DNA from: Otis tarda
Taxonomy: Eukaryota > Chordata > Aves > Otidiformes > Otididae
Length of the DNA: 64,000 bases
Reading direction: 5' to 3'
Assembly (NCBI GenBank): GCA_026413225.1
Contig: CM048591.1
Span: 38,409,803 to 38,473,802 of the forward strand
Made by a program: the position numbers and the translations under genes. Shown one piece after another: positions 36,103 to 48,918 of the stretch (its first letter is position 1; every line of letters begins with the position of its first letter). The notes under the pieces were generated by a model that saw nothing but the letters and a program-made list of their open reading frames with translations, searched no databases and had not been told where the DNA came from.

Positions 36103-39100
36103 TTTAGCAGCTGAGCAAAATCAAAGGTTTGTGCTCAGTTATGTGGAACTTCACTTCTTCTGGACACTCCTGTGAAGATTAAAAAAAATTAACACACTCC
36201 AAAGTTAATTTGGGTTTTAGACCAAAGTGAAGCTTAACTTGTTACACAGAGCTTTTTTTTTTCTTTTCTGAATGAGTTAGGTAACGCCATGTGTGTATCA
36301 AGGACATAGAGCCAGAGTAGCCACTGGGATCTTAATTACCTTTCCTAAGCTACCACATTATACAAAATGTTATTTTGGGATATTTTCATCTTATAAAAGC
36401 AACACATGCATGCACACTCTGCTGACTGTCAATTTAATTGTGCTCTTCTTACACAAGTGAGCTCGCCTCCCAAAAAATTCTAGCACTCATTATATTTCAA
36501 ATATTTGTACTATTCTAAGTACATGCACATTAACTGAATGCTAATATACTCAGTTTTCAGTCAAGTACTAATACAATGTTCTTGTAAAAAATATATGTAC
36601 ACCACAGAATTTCTTAATGAACTAGTCATACGAAGTGGAAAAATGGTAGTATATATTTTGTGGCACAGAATTTACAGAAGCATTTTTTCCATGTGTGTGA
36701 ATTCCTTACTGACTAAAGATTCTTACTGACATGTATGGATAGCTGTGTACATAGACATGCTTTCCATATACAGGTATTGTGTATAATGTGTGTGGTTATG
36801 TTGTTATGTGTATTTCTAAATAGCTATATGTATGTTCATAGATGTGTGTTATTCTTGGTCAGATATATAACAGATAATTGAGCAAAAGGAATTTTGATCC
36901 ATACTCTACTGCTAGCTGGAATTATGGGGAAAGGTGCTGTCTTTAGGATATCTGTGAAAATTTTACAATATTTGAATAATATTTACTCCCTATATAAGGA
37001 GATATTCTGTGAGACTGTCATGTGAAATTCAGCACTCCTGATTGGAAACATGAACTTCCATTTTTGGCTCACAGATGAAGGAACATGATTAGTTTTAGAG
37101 AGAGATCTCACAGAGTTTAACCGAATAATGCCCTGGATTCACTTACTGTTGAATTATATGACAGGGACTATTGACTGTATGGCAAGGTTAAATTAATTAC
37201 TATTTGCCAACATGTTTGAGATGCTTACATGAAATTTTCCATCACCGCTAATACAGTGCATTGCTTCAAATAGGAACAGAATTTTTTTTAGGCTCATTAT
37301 GTGGATAGAGTAATTAAAAAAAAAAATTCAACAAACTAGCTAATATTTACAGAACATTTTCAGAGTTACTCAGCTCTAAAGGAAAGTTTTGGATTCTAAA
37401 AACAGTTGCAGATGTGTTTGGATTCCTGTTTTATCCGCATTATCCCTCCTATCACAGACACACTGATGTGTGGGCAGTGCTGCTTTCCTAAAGCACCAGA
37501 GCTCAGGTGATAAAAGGAGAAAAGGAAAGTAACAGCAGGTGTGAGAAAGACATTCAAGCTGTTACCAAGACTACCTAAAGGATCCATATTCTATGCTTCT
37601 AAGGAGGATCCCTTTCACAGCTACAGAAGCATAATAAACAACTGGCAGTGCTTTTGTAAGGATTGCTTATCTCTTGCACCAGCCACTTAATTCCTTTAAA
37701 TACTGGAAACTGGCTTCCTCTTCTCAGCTTGAGAAGAGATAAAATCTGACTATTAACCTATTATCTCCCCTGAGGATCAAAAAATATATCAGAGTTTTAT
37801 AAGTGATGGTAGCAGCTTTGTCTCATTTTAGCACCTACCATATGTGTATCTAAAGGCAAGGTATGGCAGACATAGGTACAGCTAATCTTTTACATAACAT
37901 TGTTTTGTGGAATATAGCCTTTCCACCTACTAACATACAAACTAAGTTTCTTCAGTGTTATCTTGTGAGTGTCCATCTATCGGTATCTGGCCTAGAGTTG
38001 AACAAGTTACCACAGGGTGAGAAGTCCTTACAAGCCAGTTGACCTGTAGCTATTTAAGTCTGTGCTATTTGCTCATTACAAATATGAAGTGAGATAAATA
38101 GGTATAGCTTAGCCTATTTTCACTGAGAAATGCTCTTGCCTTTCTGCCACTTGATCTACATAGAGAAGTAGGATATACATCCACGTACCTGTTTCTTTAT
38201 ATCCATGCATATCTGGAAATATATACAGAAATGTACACATACCTAAAGTAAACATACAGCAGGCATACTGTTAAAAAGTTTTCTTTCACTGCTTGCTCTA
38301 GGTAAGATTGTTCCAGCTCTAGTATATTGCATATGTAAGGATTGACTGTACAATCTGAGAAAATTAATATCTTTTCACACACACATAGATTATGATCTCA
38401 ATTACACTAGTGAGAGCTAATGAATTAGTTACTCCGCATGTGCTTCAGTTTAACTGGAATAAAAATTATACTCACAGTGCCATAATCAATTTGTATTAAA
38501 CCAGTGTATGCAAATGAACAAAATGAGTGTTGAAAAATCTGCAGGTAGGATTTGAGTTCAGGCAACAAATTCTACAGATTATTTAAAGTATTATTTCAGT
38601 CTACAATGAGAGGATCCTGTGGAAAGAGACTTCTCTACAGGTAATTTCAGAATACCTCCCATTTTTTCATGCTTAGGTATTTATTGTTGTGCCCTCTTCT
38701 CAGCTACAACAGTATAGGAAGTGGCTGGTGTGTGAGAAGAATCAAGATTTTTGTATTTGTATGACCACAGAGGGCAGCCAGACCTTACTGATACAAAAAT
38801 GCAGAGTAGGTAAGCTGAAAGTAAGTGAAACTTCCTTACTTTCAGTATTCTGGTTTCAAAAGACATCTGTTTTCCTGCATGCATTCAGCAATGCACAGTT
38901 GGCTAATGCATCAATATCATTAGTCTCAATAATTGTACTGTTTGAAAATAAATATAAGGAAGCCGAGGCAAATGCTAGGACTGAAAGCCTGACTTTTGGA
39001 AGCTGAAATAACACAGAAAGCAAGATACTAGAGTAGCAGTGTATTTTAACATCACCAAACTGTCTTAAAGAATAGGCTGTGTAGTGCGGCCCTTTGAGGC

Positions 39101-39696
39101 ACAAGGAGCTGGCTGAGATCTGAGTCATGTGGGAGAACACTGGGGATGGAACTGGATGCATTGTTTGGTACAGTTCTCTTTACTTAACAGTGAATGTCTG
39201 AACCATCTTATTTTCTAGAACCAAGTGAGAGCAGATTGCTTCAAGGCTGTTTTGAACTCCAGCTCTCCTCAGAACCTTTTTCCCTTGCTTTTTCTCAAGG
39301 TTACCCTGTGACCTGCATTCCCGTTTTAGCCTTTTTTTTTTTTTTTTCCCTGCAAGTTTCTGTAGAATATTTACTGGGGTCTTTTTTGGCATTTGTTGGT
39401 TTGATTTTTTTTTTTTTTTTTATCATGCACAACTCTGTCAAATCTCCCTCTGTTACCTGGGAAACCTCTTAGTCAACACAACTCAAGCATGCTCAGGCTC
39501 AGCTTTCAACCAGCTAGCATTTTCCCTCTGTCACTAAACAAAAGCATCCACACATGTATCCTGCATGGAGGTAGCTGTCACTCCTAGAAAATTTCCTGAA
39601 GTAGTGGGACACATCAGTCCTCAGTATGAACTGAGACTTTTCCATTAATTTGCAACACAGGAAAATTCTATTACTTATAAGTAAAAAAAAAAAAAA

Positions 39697-39878
39697 TCAC
39701 CATGAGGATGGTCAAACACTGGAACAGACTCTCAGAGGGGCTGTGAACTCTCTGCCCTTTCGGATACTCAAAACCTAACTGGTCATGACTGTGAAAAACC
39801 TGCTTTCCTGCTCTGAGCAGGAGACTGGGCTAGAGACCTCCAAAACTCCCTTCAGGTCTACACAATGCCATCATTGTG
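39697..39878 (+). mobile_element. Old CR1 3' fragment
   Basis: The order of CR1 blocks is kept: GGTCAAACACTGGAACAG, CTCAAAACCTAACTGG, GCTCTGAGCAGGAGACTGGG, CTCCCTTCAGGTCTA, then an eroded tail ending near CCATCATTGTG. Many substitutions make it one of the oldest CR1 copies here. A run of 14 A residues lies just upstream, outside the match. No coding potential remains. Confidence 0.85.
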
Positions 39879-41487
39879 GGGTTATGAATGACAGCTGGGC
39901 AAACCAGAAAAATACACCTCAAACAAGATCAGCAACCACTAGTAAAAATGTGCTGCAGGGTAAAAATGGACGTGACAGGGGTTTTTTTTATGTTGGCTCA
40001 GACTCTTCCCAAGTAAGGACTGTTCTGTGTTGCTGAGGCAAAGTAATTCAGAGGGGCCATACCCCACTGTGAGGGGGTTACTGTACTGGCAATATGCATG
40101 GTTCTCCACTTTCTTGATCCTGTATGGGAAACAGCTATGAATAGGTAACTCCTGCTAGGCTGGTGACCCTTGCTTTTGTTGTGGTCTGTCAATGGCACTG
40201 ACAGTCAAAACAGTTTGGGAGAATCCTTGTGATACATTCGCTTCACTCAGGGGCCAGGGCAGCACATACATGGTTTATGATCTGGTAATCTTTTAATTCC
40301 TGCCCCTTATATCCCCCAGTCTGCTGTGCGTGCTGATGGGTGACAGCCAAGGGTTAAGCAATTACTATATTTAGCAGAAAGGAACTGGTTGTCTCATGGA
40401 CAGTGCCTTTCACAGAGGCCAAGGGAAAGGTAGAGGAGACCAGTGCCATGTCAGTGCAAATGAAAAACTCCATCCCAGCTCTGTAAGTGATTTTCAAGAA
40501 GATCACATAATATTCAGTAGTATCTAATGCAGTGACACATTCAACAGGACAGTGACGTTTTTCTGGCAGCAGGCAGGGAACATGTTAGCATGGGGTCTCT
40601 TTAGACACCAAAACCTGCAAGTTTTGTTGAACTTGGGGAAGCAATGGCATGTCCCGCTTGCCTATTGCTACATCTGTCTGAAATGAAAGTCCTGCTGAAT
40701 GTAGAGCAGAGCTGAGGTTTATACAGTACACGTGTTGTGAAAATATTCACTTGCTACATGTAAAAGAATGAGGTTTGGTCCTTTATCAAATCTTACGTCT
40801 TATGGCTGGCTGAGAATACCTATTATCAGAGCACAGAAAAGAAGTTTCACCTGATTCTTATAAATACCTGCAGTGAAACAGCAAAGAATGAATCAGGGAC
40901 GGGAAATTTGATCAACACAATTATAAGCAATGGTAATACAAATCCAAATTGCGGTTAGTTAGAATTTGGAACACTCTTCAAGTAGAGAAAAAGGCTAAAT
41001 TCATTGAATGAATTATTTGCTTTGCATGATTTACTCTACTGTATCATCTGACATGTGTGTTGGAATATGATTATGTACAAGTTTTGAAGAAGAAACACAA
41101 ATGCATCATCACTTTGAGAAGATGTAGCTGTGCTCTATCCACCATACACATATAAGTTACAGAAGGAGAGTTCATTCAATATTATAGTTGTGAGTTATCG
41201 TTGCCTAAAGACACTGCTTTGTCTTCCATATGTCAAATAAAGTTTTATATGGTAGGTATTCCAAATACAATTTTTTTTTTTAATCATTGCTATGGCTGTC
41301 TACGGGTGTTTAACTAATTGATTATATGATGTATAACCTAATAAAACCACGTTTCATTTAGGTAATATATAATTTCATGTTTCTTAGTTTTGACTTTTTT
41401 TTTTTTGTTTTTAATATTAGAATAATCTCCTGTTTGGGGTGGATCCTTCTTAACTGGGAGCTTGTAATAGACTCCTACCTAAATAAA
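39879..41487. other. Unique non-coding sequence
   Basis: No element or gene recognised. There are T runs near 41272-41281 and 41396-41406. GAGGGGGTTACTG near 40071 and its GC-richer surroundings match no repeat I know. Confidence 0.55.
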
Positions 41488-42127
41488 TATGCAATGCGCC
41501 CTTGCGGCCCAGAAGGCCAACTGCATCCTGGGCTGCATCAAGAGGAGCGTGGCCAGCAGGTCGAGGGAAGTGGTTCTCCCCCTCTACTCTGCCCTGGTGA
41601 GACCCCACCTGGAGTACTGTGTCCAGTTCTGGAGCCCCCAACACAAAAAGGACATAGACCAGTTGGAGAAGGTCCAGAGCAGGGCCACGAAGATGATAAA
41701 AGGGCTGGAGCACCTCTCGTATGAGGACAGGCTGAGAGAATTGGGGCTGTTCAGCCTGGAGAAGAGGAGGCTCCGAGGAGACCTGATAGTGGTCTTTCAG
41801 TACCTCAAGGGGGCCTACAAGAAAGATGGGGAAAGGCTGTTTAGTAGGGCCTGTTGCAATAGGACGAGGGGTAATGGTTTTAAAATAGAGGGGGGTAGAT
41901 TTAGACTGGAAATTAATAAAAAAAATTTTTACAATGCGAGTTATAGAACACTGGAACAGGTCGCCCAGAAAGGTGGTGGAGGCCCCATCCCTGGAAACGT
42001 TCAAGGCCAGGCTGGATGAGGCTCTGAGCAACCTGATCTAGTCAGGGATGTCCCTGCTTCTTGCAGGGCGGTTGGACTAGATGACCTTTGAAGGTCCCTT
42101 CCAACCCTTATAAAAAAAAAAAAAAAA
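41488..42127 (+). mobile_element. CR1 LINE, young-looking, ending in poly(A)
   Basis: The element is 5'-truncated inside ORF2 and runs to GGTCCCTTCCAACCC at about 42093-42107. The expected ATTCTATGATT-type repeats are missing: TTAT is followed by 16 A residues (42112-42127). The long intact frame and close match to the conserved CR1 text make it the least decayed CR1 of the window. No target-site duplication is evident, which is usual for CR1. The unusual tail may reflect later loss of the tail repeats and expansion of an A tract, or a 3' end formed differently. Confidence 0.95.
41489..42019 (+). pseudogene. CR1 ORF2 C-terminal fragment, 176 codons open
   Basis: The open frame starts [20 protein letters not shown] and continues through [40 protein letters not shown] and [18 protein letters not shown], the standard post-RT region of CR1 ORF2. 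Near 41920-41935 an A/T-run length change shifts the frame: after FRLEINKKN the expected MRVVxHWNRLPR text is lost, although the DNA still carries it in another phase. The RT domain lies in the missing 5' part. It does not encode a host protein. Confidence 0.93.
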
Positions 42128-43023
42128 GTATGACTTTACATGACATTACATTTCTACATTTTCTAATGAAATTAGTATTCCTGGGAAACTTAAGAATTCT
42201 TTAATGCTGTTTTTCTTTATTAAAGAAGTCTTCTATGTGCAACCAATATAGAGGGGAGACAGACCAGAAAAATGTTTTTTAGCATTTTGCACATCAGCAG
42301 TTACCCAGCATCAATTTGATTCTTTCCTCCACATGTTGAAACACAGCTCAGAGCATTAAACCCATTCTCCAGTGACTGGGACAAAAGTAGGTTAGTAGAG
42401 TGGGTTGCTAGGAGACCAGTGTCAGCGTCATCTATGACCTTGCAGAGCATAAAGAAACTGTATAGATTTATTGAGCTCTGTGGCACACTGTCTAAGTCCT
42501 CTGCTTGGCTGTCTTACTCCATTTCCATCTGCCATAGTGCTCTTGTGCTCCCTCACACAGGCACAAATGCCCACCTCCCCAAGAGCAGCCATGTGCAAGG
42601 AGATGTACCTCTGCTTCTTGAGACGTCCTACAGCATCACTCTTATTACTCTGTAGCATTAAACTACAGCATAGTCTCTTCGCTAACTAGACACAGAGAAA
42701 GCAGCATCAGCAAAACCCCGTCCTTTTAAAAGTCTGCTTCTTCATACTGTTGCTGTAAGAAATACAGGAATCAGTTCTACTGGGAACAGCATTATGAAAA
42801 ATGTATAAACATCACAAAGTAATTTTGCTGTCACATTGAAAATGTTTTTTTCAAAGTTGCATCCACAGTTTTCACAGTTGAGGTGACTTAAGGTTAGACA
42901 GCCAAGTACTCTAGGAAGCTGTAGCACTCCTGTCATCTTCCAGACCCTCTTTTTCGGAAACAGCTGAAGGTAGCAGGTAGGAAGGAAAACAAATGAAAAT
43001 GTAATACTCACACAAAGAAATAA

Positions 43024-43045
43024 TTTTTTTTTTTAAAAAAAAAAA
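43024..43045. repeat. T11-A11 back-to-back homopolymers
   Basis: Eleven T residues are followed directly by eleven A residues, a perfect self-complementary tract. Such tracts disfavour nucleosomes and are prone to length change. It may also be a sequencing weak point. Confidence 0.85.
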
Positions 43046-44480
43046 GAAATTCCTTTGGACGTGAAAAACCTTCCTGTTACAAGAATTTATCTTCCTGTCA
43101 GGCAGATTTAAGTGCTTACTATTTGAATGCTGATGCTTACATTACAGAAATAAAAAAGATATGCAACGGGGGCTAGATAATGAAATCCTGGTTACTTTGT
43201 GGTAGCAGTTTATGTGAGAGAAAAGGATCACATGTAAAAATTTCAATTAAAAAGTACTGTGTTGGATACACAGACTGATGTATGATCCTTTCCACAGCTC
43301 ATAATATGTATATGCTGTTTTGTCAGACAGAAATACATGTAATAGCAAAGATTATTTTTAGGAAGAACTGGACCACTTTTCCTATGCAACCAAATTATCT
43401 ATATTGCTTTCCTCTGCCCTGGCAGGTCCCTAATGAATGCTAAACAGTGAGCAGACTGCTCTGTGAATGCCAATAAACTCTGGTTGTATCGAGCAGTTGA
43501 GAAAGTGCATTCCAGCTCGAAAGGCTTTCTTGGACGCAATTCCTTGTCACTTGCTTCTTGCATTTAAACCCAGGGACTGCTTTCTAGAGCATCTCAACTG
43601 ACTGCAGCTGTCCTAGGGGTGCCTAGGCACCATGCTGAGTACTGGAGCATTAAAATCCTAGATTATGTGTGGCCCAGTGCTACCAGTAGATAAGGTTCCT
43701 TAATCAGTCCCAGCAAAAAGTAAGAAATTAAGTTGTTTGTTCATTTGTTATTACCCCCTCTCACATTATGATACACAGCTGAGAGATTTTCAAACCCAGA
43801 ATTATTATAAAATGTCAGAAATGGTAATGGATTAGGCAGTCCTATTCCTTCTATAAGAATCTTTATATGTGATGGGGCACAGAAGTGAGATACAGAAAGC
43901 GCTCTGTTGGCCAACATGGTCTGTCCAGAGAATTTGAGGTACAGAGTGCAATCCAGCCCCTGGCCCAACTCAGTGATCCACCTAACTCCTCAGGTAACTG
44001 GAAGAGCATCTGCGACCATTTCAGCTGCAAAATCTGTCTTAATACTCACACGTTTGATATTGGGCATGTCTGCAGGCACCTCCACCATCTTGAAGGGCTG
44101 AGGATGTGTCACCACTTTATCCCACATTTGATTCAGAAGCTATGCCTCTTGCTATGCCAAAATCCCCTTGAGGGTCAGTCCTGTGGGTGTGTTCAGACAC
44201 AGGCTACTTATGCCAAGCAGCACTAAACTTGGCATACAACAGGGCTATCCTGAACATACTAATGATCACTGGTTCTGCCAGATTTTCTGTATAATACCCT
44301 AGTGGCCATAAAATAAAAGAATGGGATTAAAGTATGCTCTCTACTAGTAAAGTTTCAAGGGATGTTGTGAATCATTACTTGGAACAAATAATTGAATGGA
44401 ATAGTTTGGGTGGAAGCATCTTTCACCTTTCCATTGTAGCTGAGCCACTTTGCAATGACAATGAGGACTGCAGAACCAGG

Positions 44481-44515
44481 AAGAAAAAAAAAAAAAAGAA
44501 AAAAAAAGAAAAGAG
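44481..44515 (+). repeat. A-rich simple sequence
   Basis: Runs of A broken by single G residues (AAGAAAAAAAAAAAAAAG type). It lies in unique sequence, and no retrocopy was recognised upstream. Confidence 0.75.
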
Positions 44516-45079
44516 GTTCAGTAAATATAGCATTCTGGCAAGGTATATATATACCATATCTGGCAGCTGAGCATCATACTCTCAATTCCGTCAGCTGGTT
44601 AAATGAAGACTGTCTTCTTAAGTTCTTTATACATTTTATACTATTTACATCATGGAGATAATAGGGATCTACAGATGTATAATGACAGTAATTCAATTTT
44701 TTTTTTTTCTGGTGCTTTTGATAATCTATATTCGACTATGTCCACAGGTGGCAGAATAACAGCACTGTTCCCCTCACTTGATTTACAAACTGATAACAAA
44801 TGACAGAGCCATTCAGAGCCTCTTAGCAGGGTAGACAAAACTATGTTTTGAATGCTTGAGGCTCCAGGTGAGAGAAAGAAGAGATACAGAAGGGCAGGGC
44901 GTAGCCTTATGATAGAGACCTGAGTGAAAGTCCTCTCATATCCCAACCTGCAACCAGATCAGCTTTCCAGGTCTCTGACACAGGCCAAAGCAAGAGTGGC
45001 CACCCTGGCAGCTTTGTGACCTACACAGCTGGCTGCTTCCTCTGTGTGTTTAATGACATGGTCTTTTGCAACTGGGTCT

Positions 45080-45153
45080 AGTGGATCCTGCTTGAGCATT
45101 CAGTTCAGCAAAATGACCTCCAGAGATGCCTTCCAACCTTGACCATTCTGTGT
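45080..45153 (+). mobile_element. Short, old CR1 3' scrap
   Basis: TGCTTGAGCATTCAG, then ATGACCTCCAGAGATGCC, then TTCCAACCTTGACCATTCTG follow the CR1 3' UTR consensus of older subfamilies with several substitutions. Only about 70 bases remain and the 5' limit is approximate. Confidence 0.75.
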
Positions 45154-47172
45154 TGCTTTTCCCAGACCTATGTAATTTATTACGTATATGTATAGTTGAT
45201 ATAACAGAAACTCAGATGGGGAGCTCTGAGTCTTACCATCTGATTGAAACTTGGCATAGTCTTCATCTGATGTAATGACTTTGGGACTCTGCTTCAAAGT
45301 CCTCAGTTTTAGTATCCATGGGCAAAAAAATCTGTGGATGTTGCAAATGTCAGGATTGGGGTATGCACAAAAACCTTATTTTCTGCTGTTATTGTCACTA
45401 AAACTATCTGTCTCTGATGATGCAATGGGGTAACATGTTATCATGTATGATCTCACACTGCCTGAACACTCATTGATTTTACTGTGCAGAGGGAGTACAC
45501 TGGCCTGAAACCTCTGATCCTTATTCAGGCAAAATATACACTTTCGTGCAAAAATCACAGGAAAATGAAATCTTAAATTGTTATTTCTAGGGGTAAGCTC
45601 ATCTGAGCGGTCCAGGCAAACCCAGCAATGTCAGTCTCTAAAAACCCTGTTCCCTCCAAGAACTTGCTCAGCCATCAGAGTGACAGCACAGATCTGTCAC
45701 CAGGTACAGCGCCAGCCCGAGAACCTTTCTTGAACCATTTATCAGCTGCACATAGCTCAAAACTCACTTGCTGGCCACCCTTGCAGCATATGTACAGAGC
45801 TTTGAAAAAGTGCAGCCAGAAAGTGACTGAGCAGTTGTATGTCAGAGGGGACTGGAGAATACGTCAGTTTTCATTTGGAAAGTATTTCCTTTGGCTGTTT
45901 ATTGTGGCAGAACCTACTTAGACTGACCAAAGCAGCAGGAAAATAAATACTAATTTTTTTTTAATGTTGTATAAAGTTTGAAATTATTGGAATTTTCCTC
46001 AAAAGATTTTAACCAAAGTATGTCTACTGTTCTCCATTTTTTTCCCCCTGAACTAAATCTTAATTTCAACAAGGAAATAAATTGAAAAAAGAAGGTAAAG
46101 CTTTAGTGAAATGTGTACCATGGAAAAAGTTCTTCAGTAGATCATCTGGGTGGAAAGGAAAATTTTCAATGTCTGAGTGACTGGGAGCATTACTACAAGG
46201 AGCACTGCTCTGCGCTACACTAGAGAGTGTGAGGTAGACACCTCTCCCTTAACAGACATCAAATCAGTGAGCCCTCCCAGCACAGGACAGGTCCGTGGAT
46301 GTCTCTGGAGCTGCCTTCCCATGGTGCGGTCCCCAAGCACAGCATCAGAACACTGACCAGTCAGTTCCAGCTTCTTGGTCTTCAGGGTGCATGAAAATCT
46401 CTACCATGTATATACACCCTGGGGAACGCCAGTCACTCAGATACTTCTGAAAGTATTACTTTCTGTCTGCCATTTACCAAGGAAAGCTTTATTTTTGGGA
46501 AAAAAAAAGTCAGCCTGTAATGGAAAAACATGTGATGGTAAATAAGAGATGGGAGAAATCTTTAGGCTAGGCTTGGAGCTATGTCGATAGAAAACTGTCT
46601 AAGGATCTAGTCCTTTGAATTCATTTGCTTTCAGAAGCATCTTGCAGTAGGCGATTGCAGTGTAGATCAGATATTAAATGACAGTACTAGCTTGGCATCT
46701 AGCTGTATATTTACTTCAGTTACACATGCTTCTTTTGAATAAGGCTCAGATCAAAATTAGAAGAGATATAGAAAGTTATTTATATAGCTGGCTGGCACTA
46801 TGTACTTTGAAAACATTGTAGGCAAGTTTTCCAGCCTGAATTTTAGATCAGTGATGTTCAAATGGCCGCAGATATTCATTTCAGCTTCTCACGAGATCAC
46901 TTCTGTGAATTCTCAAAAGTAACCCTTGCCACTAAAGAAGAATATTCACAACAGAAATTTGATTTTTAACTCAAAAATTAAAAAAATAAAATGTCCCATA
47001 GACACATTGTTTGTAATCACTCTGTGAACATCCTGCAGCCTAACGTTCTGATTTCATTGTATGTTTTAACTGACTAATGAGCTCACTCTATCTTTGATTT
47101 TTTTTTCATTTATCACTTATCTTATTCTCTCGTTTCCACCATCTCTTTTAACTTGCCACACCTATGCATGAC

Positions 47173-47260
47173 TGGATACAGCACATTGAACTGGCAGAAA
47201 AAATGTTGCTCTCTCTTTTTTATGGGTTTATTTTTCTGCCAGTTTAATGAACTGAATCTG
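47173..47260 (+). other. Long hairpin, microRNA-precursor-like
   Basis: The 5' arm 47173-47202 pairs with the 3' arm 47231-47260 over 30 aligned positions: 24 Watson-Crick pairs, 3 G-U wobbles and 3 mismatches (47178 with 47255; 47182-47183 with 47250-47251). The uninterrupted inner stem 47184-47202 with 47231-47249 is 19 bp with a single wobble. The loop 47203-47230 is 28 nt. Size, stem length, small internal loops and absence of large bulges fit an animal pre-microRNA. A short inverted-repeat transposon remnant is an alternative. No expression evidence is available. Confidence 0.55.
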
Positions 47261-48918
47261 TTCACAGTGGGGTCAAAAGGATATTAGGACCACTGAGCAT
47301 CCTGAGCAAGGGGAACAGGACTACCTCTTTCTTTTGGTGGCAAAGAGCTATTAAGTCAACTTAAGTGTTTCACTGTTCCTTACCCAATTATGGCTGCTTA
47401 GGTCTCTACAAATTTATAAATACTACATACATACTAGATGGCCTGTACCTATGAATCAAGCATAACTGATAGATCAAATTATTCCTAATTATATAGCAGT
47501 GGCTCTATAACACAGTGCTCTGGGGAAACCAGGGGTGTGTCCACTTTGAACAGCACCGTCCCTGTATTCTGTGTCAATGTGAAGGCCACATCAGATGTCT
47601 CCTTTTTTTCACACTCACTATTGTCACAGGACTTGATATTACCTTGTTATGGGAGATGTTTTGGAAAGCAACGGGCAGAGAAGCACACGGCAGTGCAACT
47701 TGCCCAGGACAGAGATGCGGTGCAGGAGCAGTGAGCTGTACAGACGGGCTGAGGGCCAACGTATGTTTCATGCATCTCTTCCATTAAAGTGCAGGTGTAT
47801 ATTCAGTGATTTACTAAATCTTTGCCTTTGCTTCCAAACATGTTTTTGCATCTTCCGCCCTTGTGAGGAAGGAGGTCATCCTTCAGAGGTTCTTCTCAAC
47901 TGCAGTGATTACAGTGGTCAGATGAGAACAAATAGCAACTCCGTGCATGCCACCTGTAGCAGAGCTTCCTCTTGGAAGTATTTTCCCTGGCAGTAATGCC
48001 AAAGTCATGGCAAGGCCATCCTGATGGAACTGGATCAGAATGATTCAGTGTAATACTGGAATCTGGGCCATTGTGTTTAATGAGAACACATTTAAATTTC
48101 TTTGATATTTCTTTGTGGTACAGTATTAAAGCCCCCAGGGTGCAACATATTCCATCTTAGTTACACTAGCTTTGTTAAATAAGCAAATAATCAGTTACCT
48201 GTAAGCAAAAGAAACGGATTGTGTACGTGCCATGCATTACCACCTTTGCTTTAGAAATAAGTAGCTTTTTCTGCCTAGAATTGTTTTATGTTAGACAATT
48301 AGATATATTGAATAAAGGTAAAAAAATAGTTATAATGAAAATATGTTATGTTTGCACATGTAAATGACTTTAGCTTTCTTTTAAACCAGTGCACAGAATT
48401 TCCACCTTGTTTTAGGAAGAATAGAGATGATAAAAGTACGATCTTGCCCTGCACCCTGCAATCTATGGGACATAAATATGTATTGCAATGTACAAAGAAA
48501 TGGAGTCTGAGCACAGAGTACCTTGTAAATGTCTAATTTGAAGATTACAAGGAGGAGAACTGTTGAAGAGGGAAAAAAATACAACAGTTCTGAAATAAAT
48601 TTCCATAATGTTGTTGCAGAGTTGCTGAGGCAAGCAGCTTCAACATAGTCGAGCTAAAACATACAGAACGCATTTGTGCTTGGACCAAGAACTGTTTCAT
48701 CTGCTTATAGCTCCTATACATTGAAAGAGATCATTGTAGAGGATTATCCAGGCCACATCCTTAAATGACTCCAGACTTATGGAGAAACAGGGCACATCGT
48801 CAGGAAGCTAGTTACTAGTAAAAGAAACCTTTAGAAGATTTGCCATTCCAGTAAGAAAGACAGACTCAGAAAGGTGCCCAACACCTTCACAGATTATCTG
48901 ATCTCTGTGTTGGGAGAC

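Larger units (their letters stand above)
33486..39696. other. Unique non-coding sequence
   Basis: AT-rich, with no gene recognised; frames are at most 108 codons. It contains a 30-bp duplication with an interferon-response-like motif, two CTCF-like matches, a degenerate TG/TA-rich stretch near 36770-36852, and T runs at 39332-39347 and 39405-39421. The stretch 34490-34920 is free of simple repeats and could be conserved non-coding DNA, but this is untested. Confidence 0.55.
42128..48918. other. Unique non-coding sequence
   Basis: AT-rich, with no gene recognised; frames are at most 115 codons and overlap on both strands (for example 47515-47996). Separate entries cover a T/A palindromic tract, an A-rich tract, a CR1 scrap and a hairpin. 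GGTATATATATACC at 44542-44555 is a perfect 14-bp palindrome of the simple TA type. The stretch 43400-43650 has balanced composition and no repeats. Confidence 0.55.

Noticed and set aside
44542-44555. Perfect palindrome GGTATATATATACC as a regulatory site
   Set aside because: It is simple TA sequence and likely a chance microsatellite.
47649-47996. 115-codon plus-strand frame as a gene
   Set aside because: Three other overlapping frames occupy the same bases on both strands, and no domain or splice context was seen.
48556-48591. 10-bp perfect hairpin as an RNA gene
   Set aside because: The stem is too short, does not extend outward, and is expected by chance in 64 kb.
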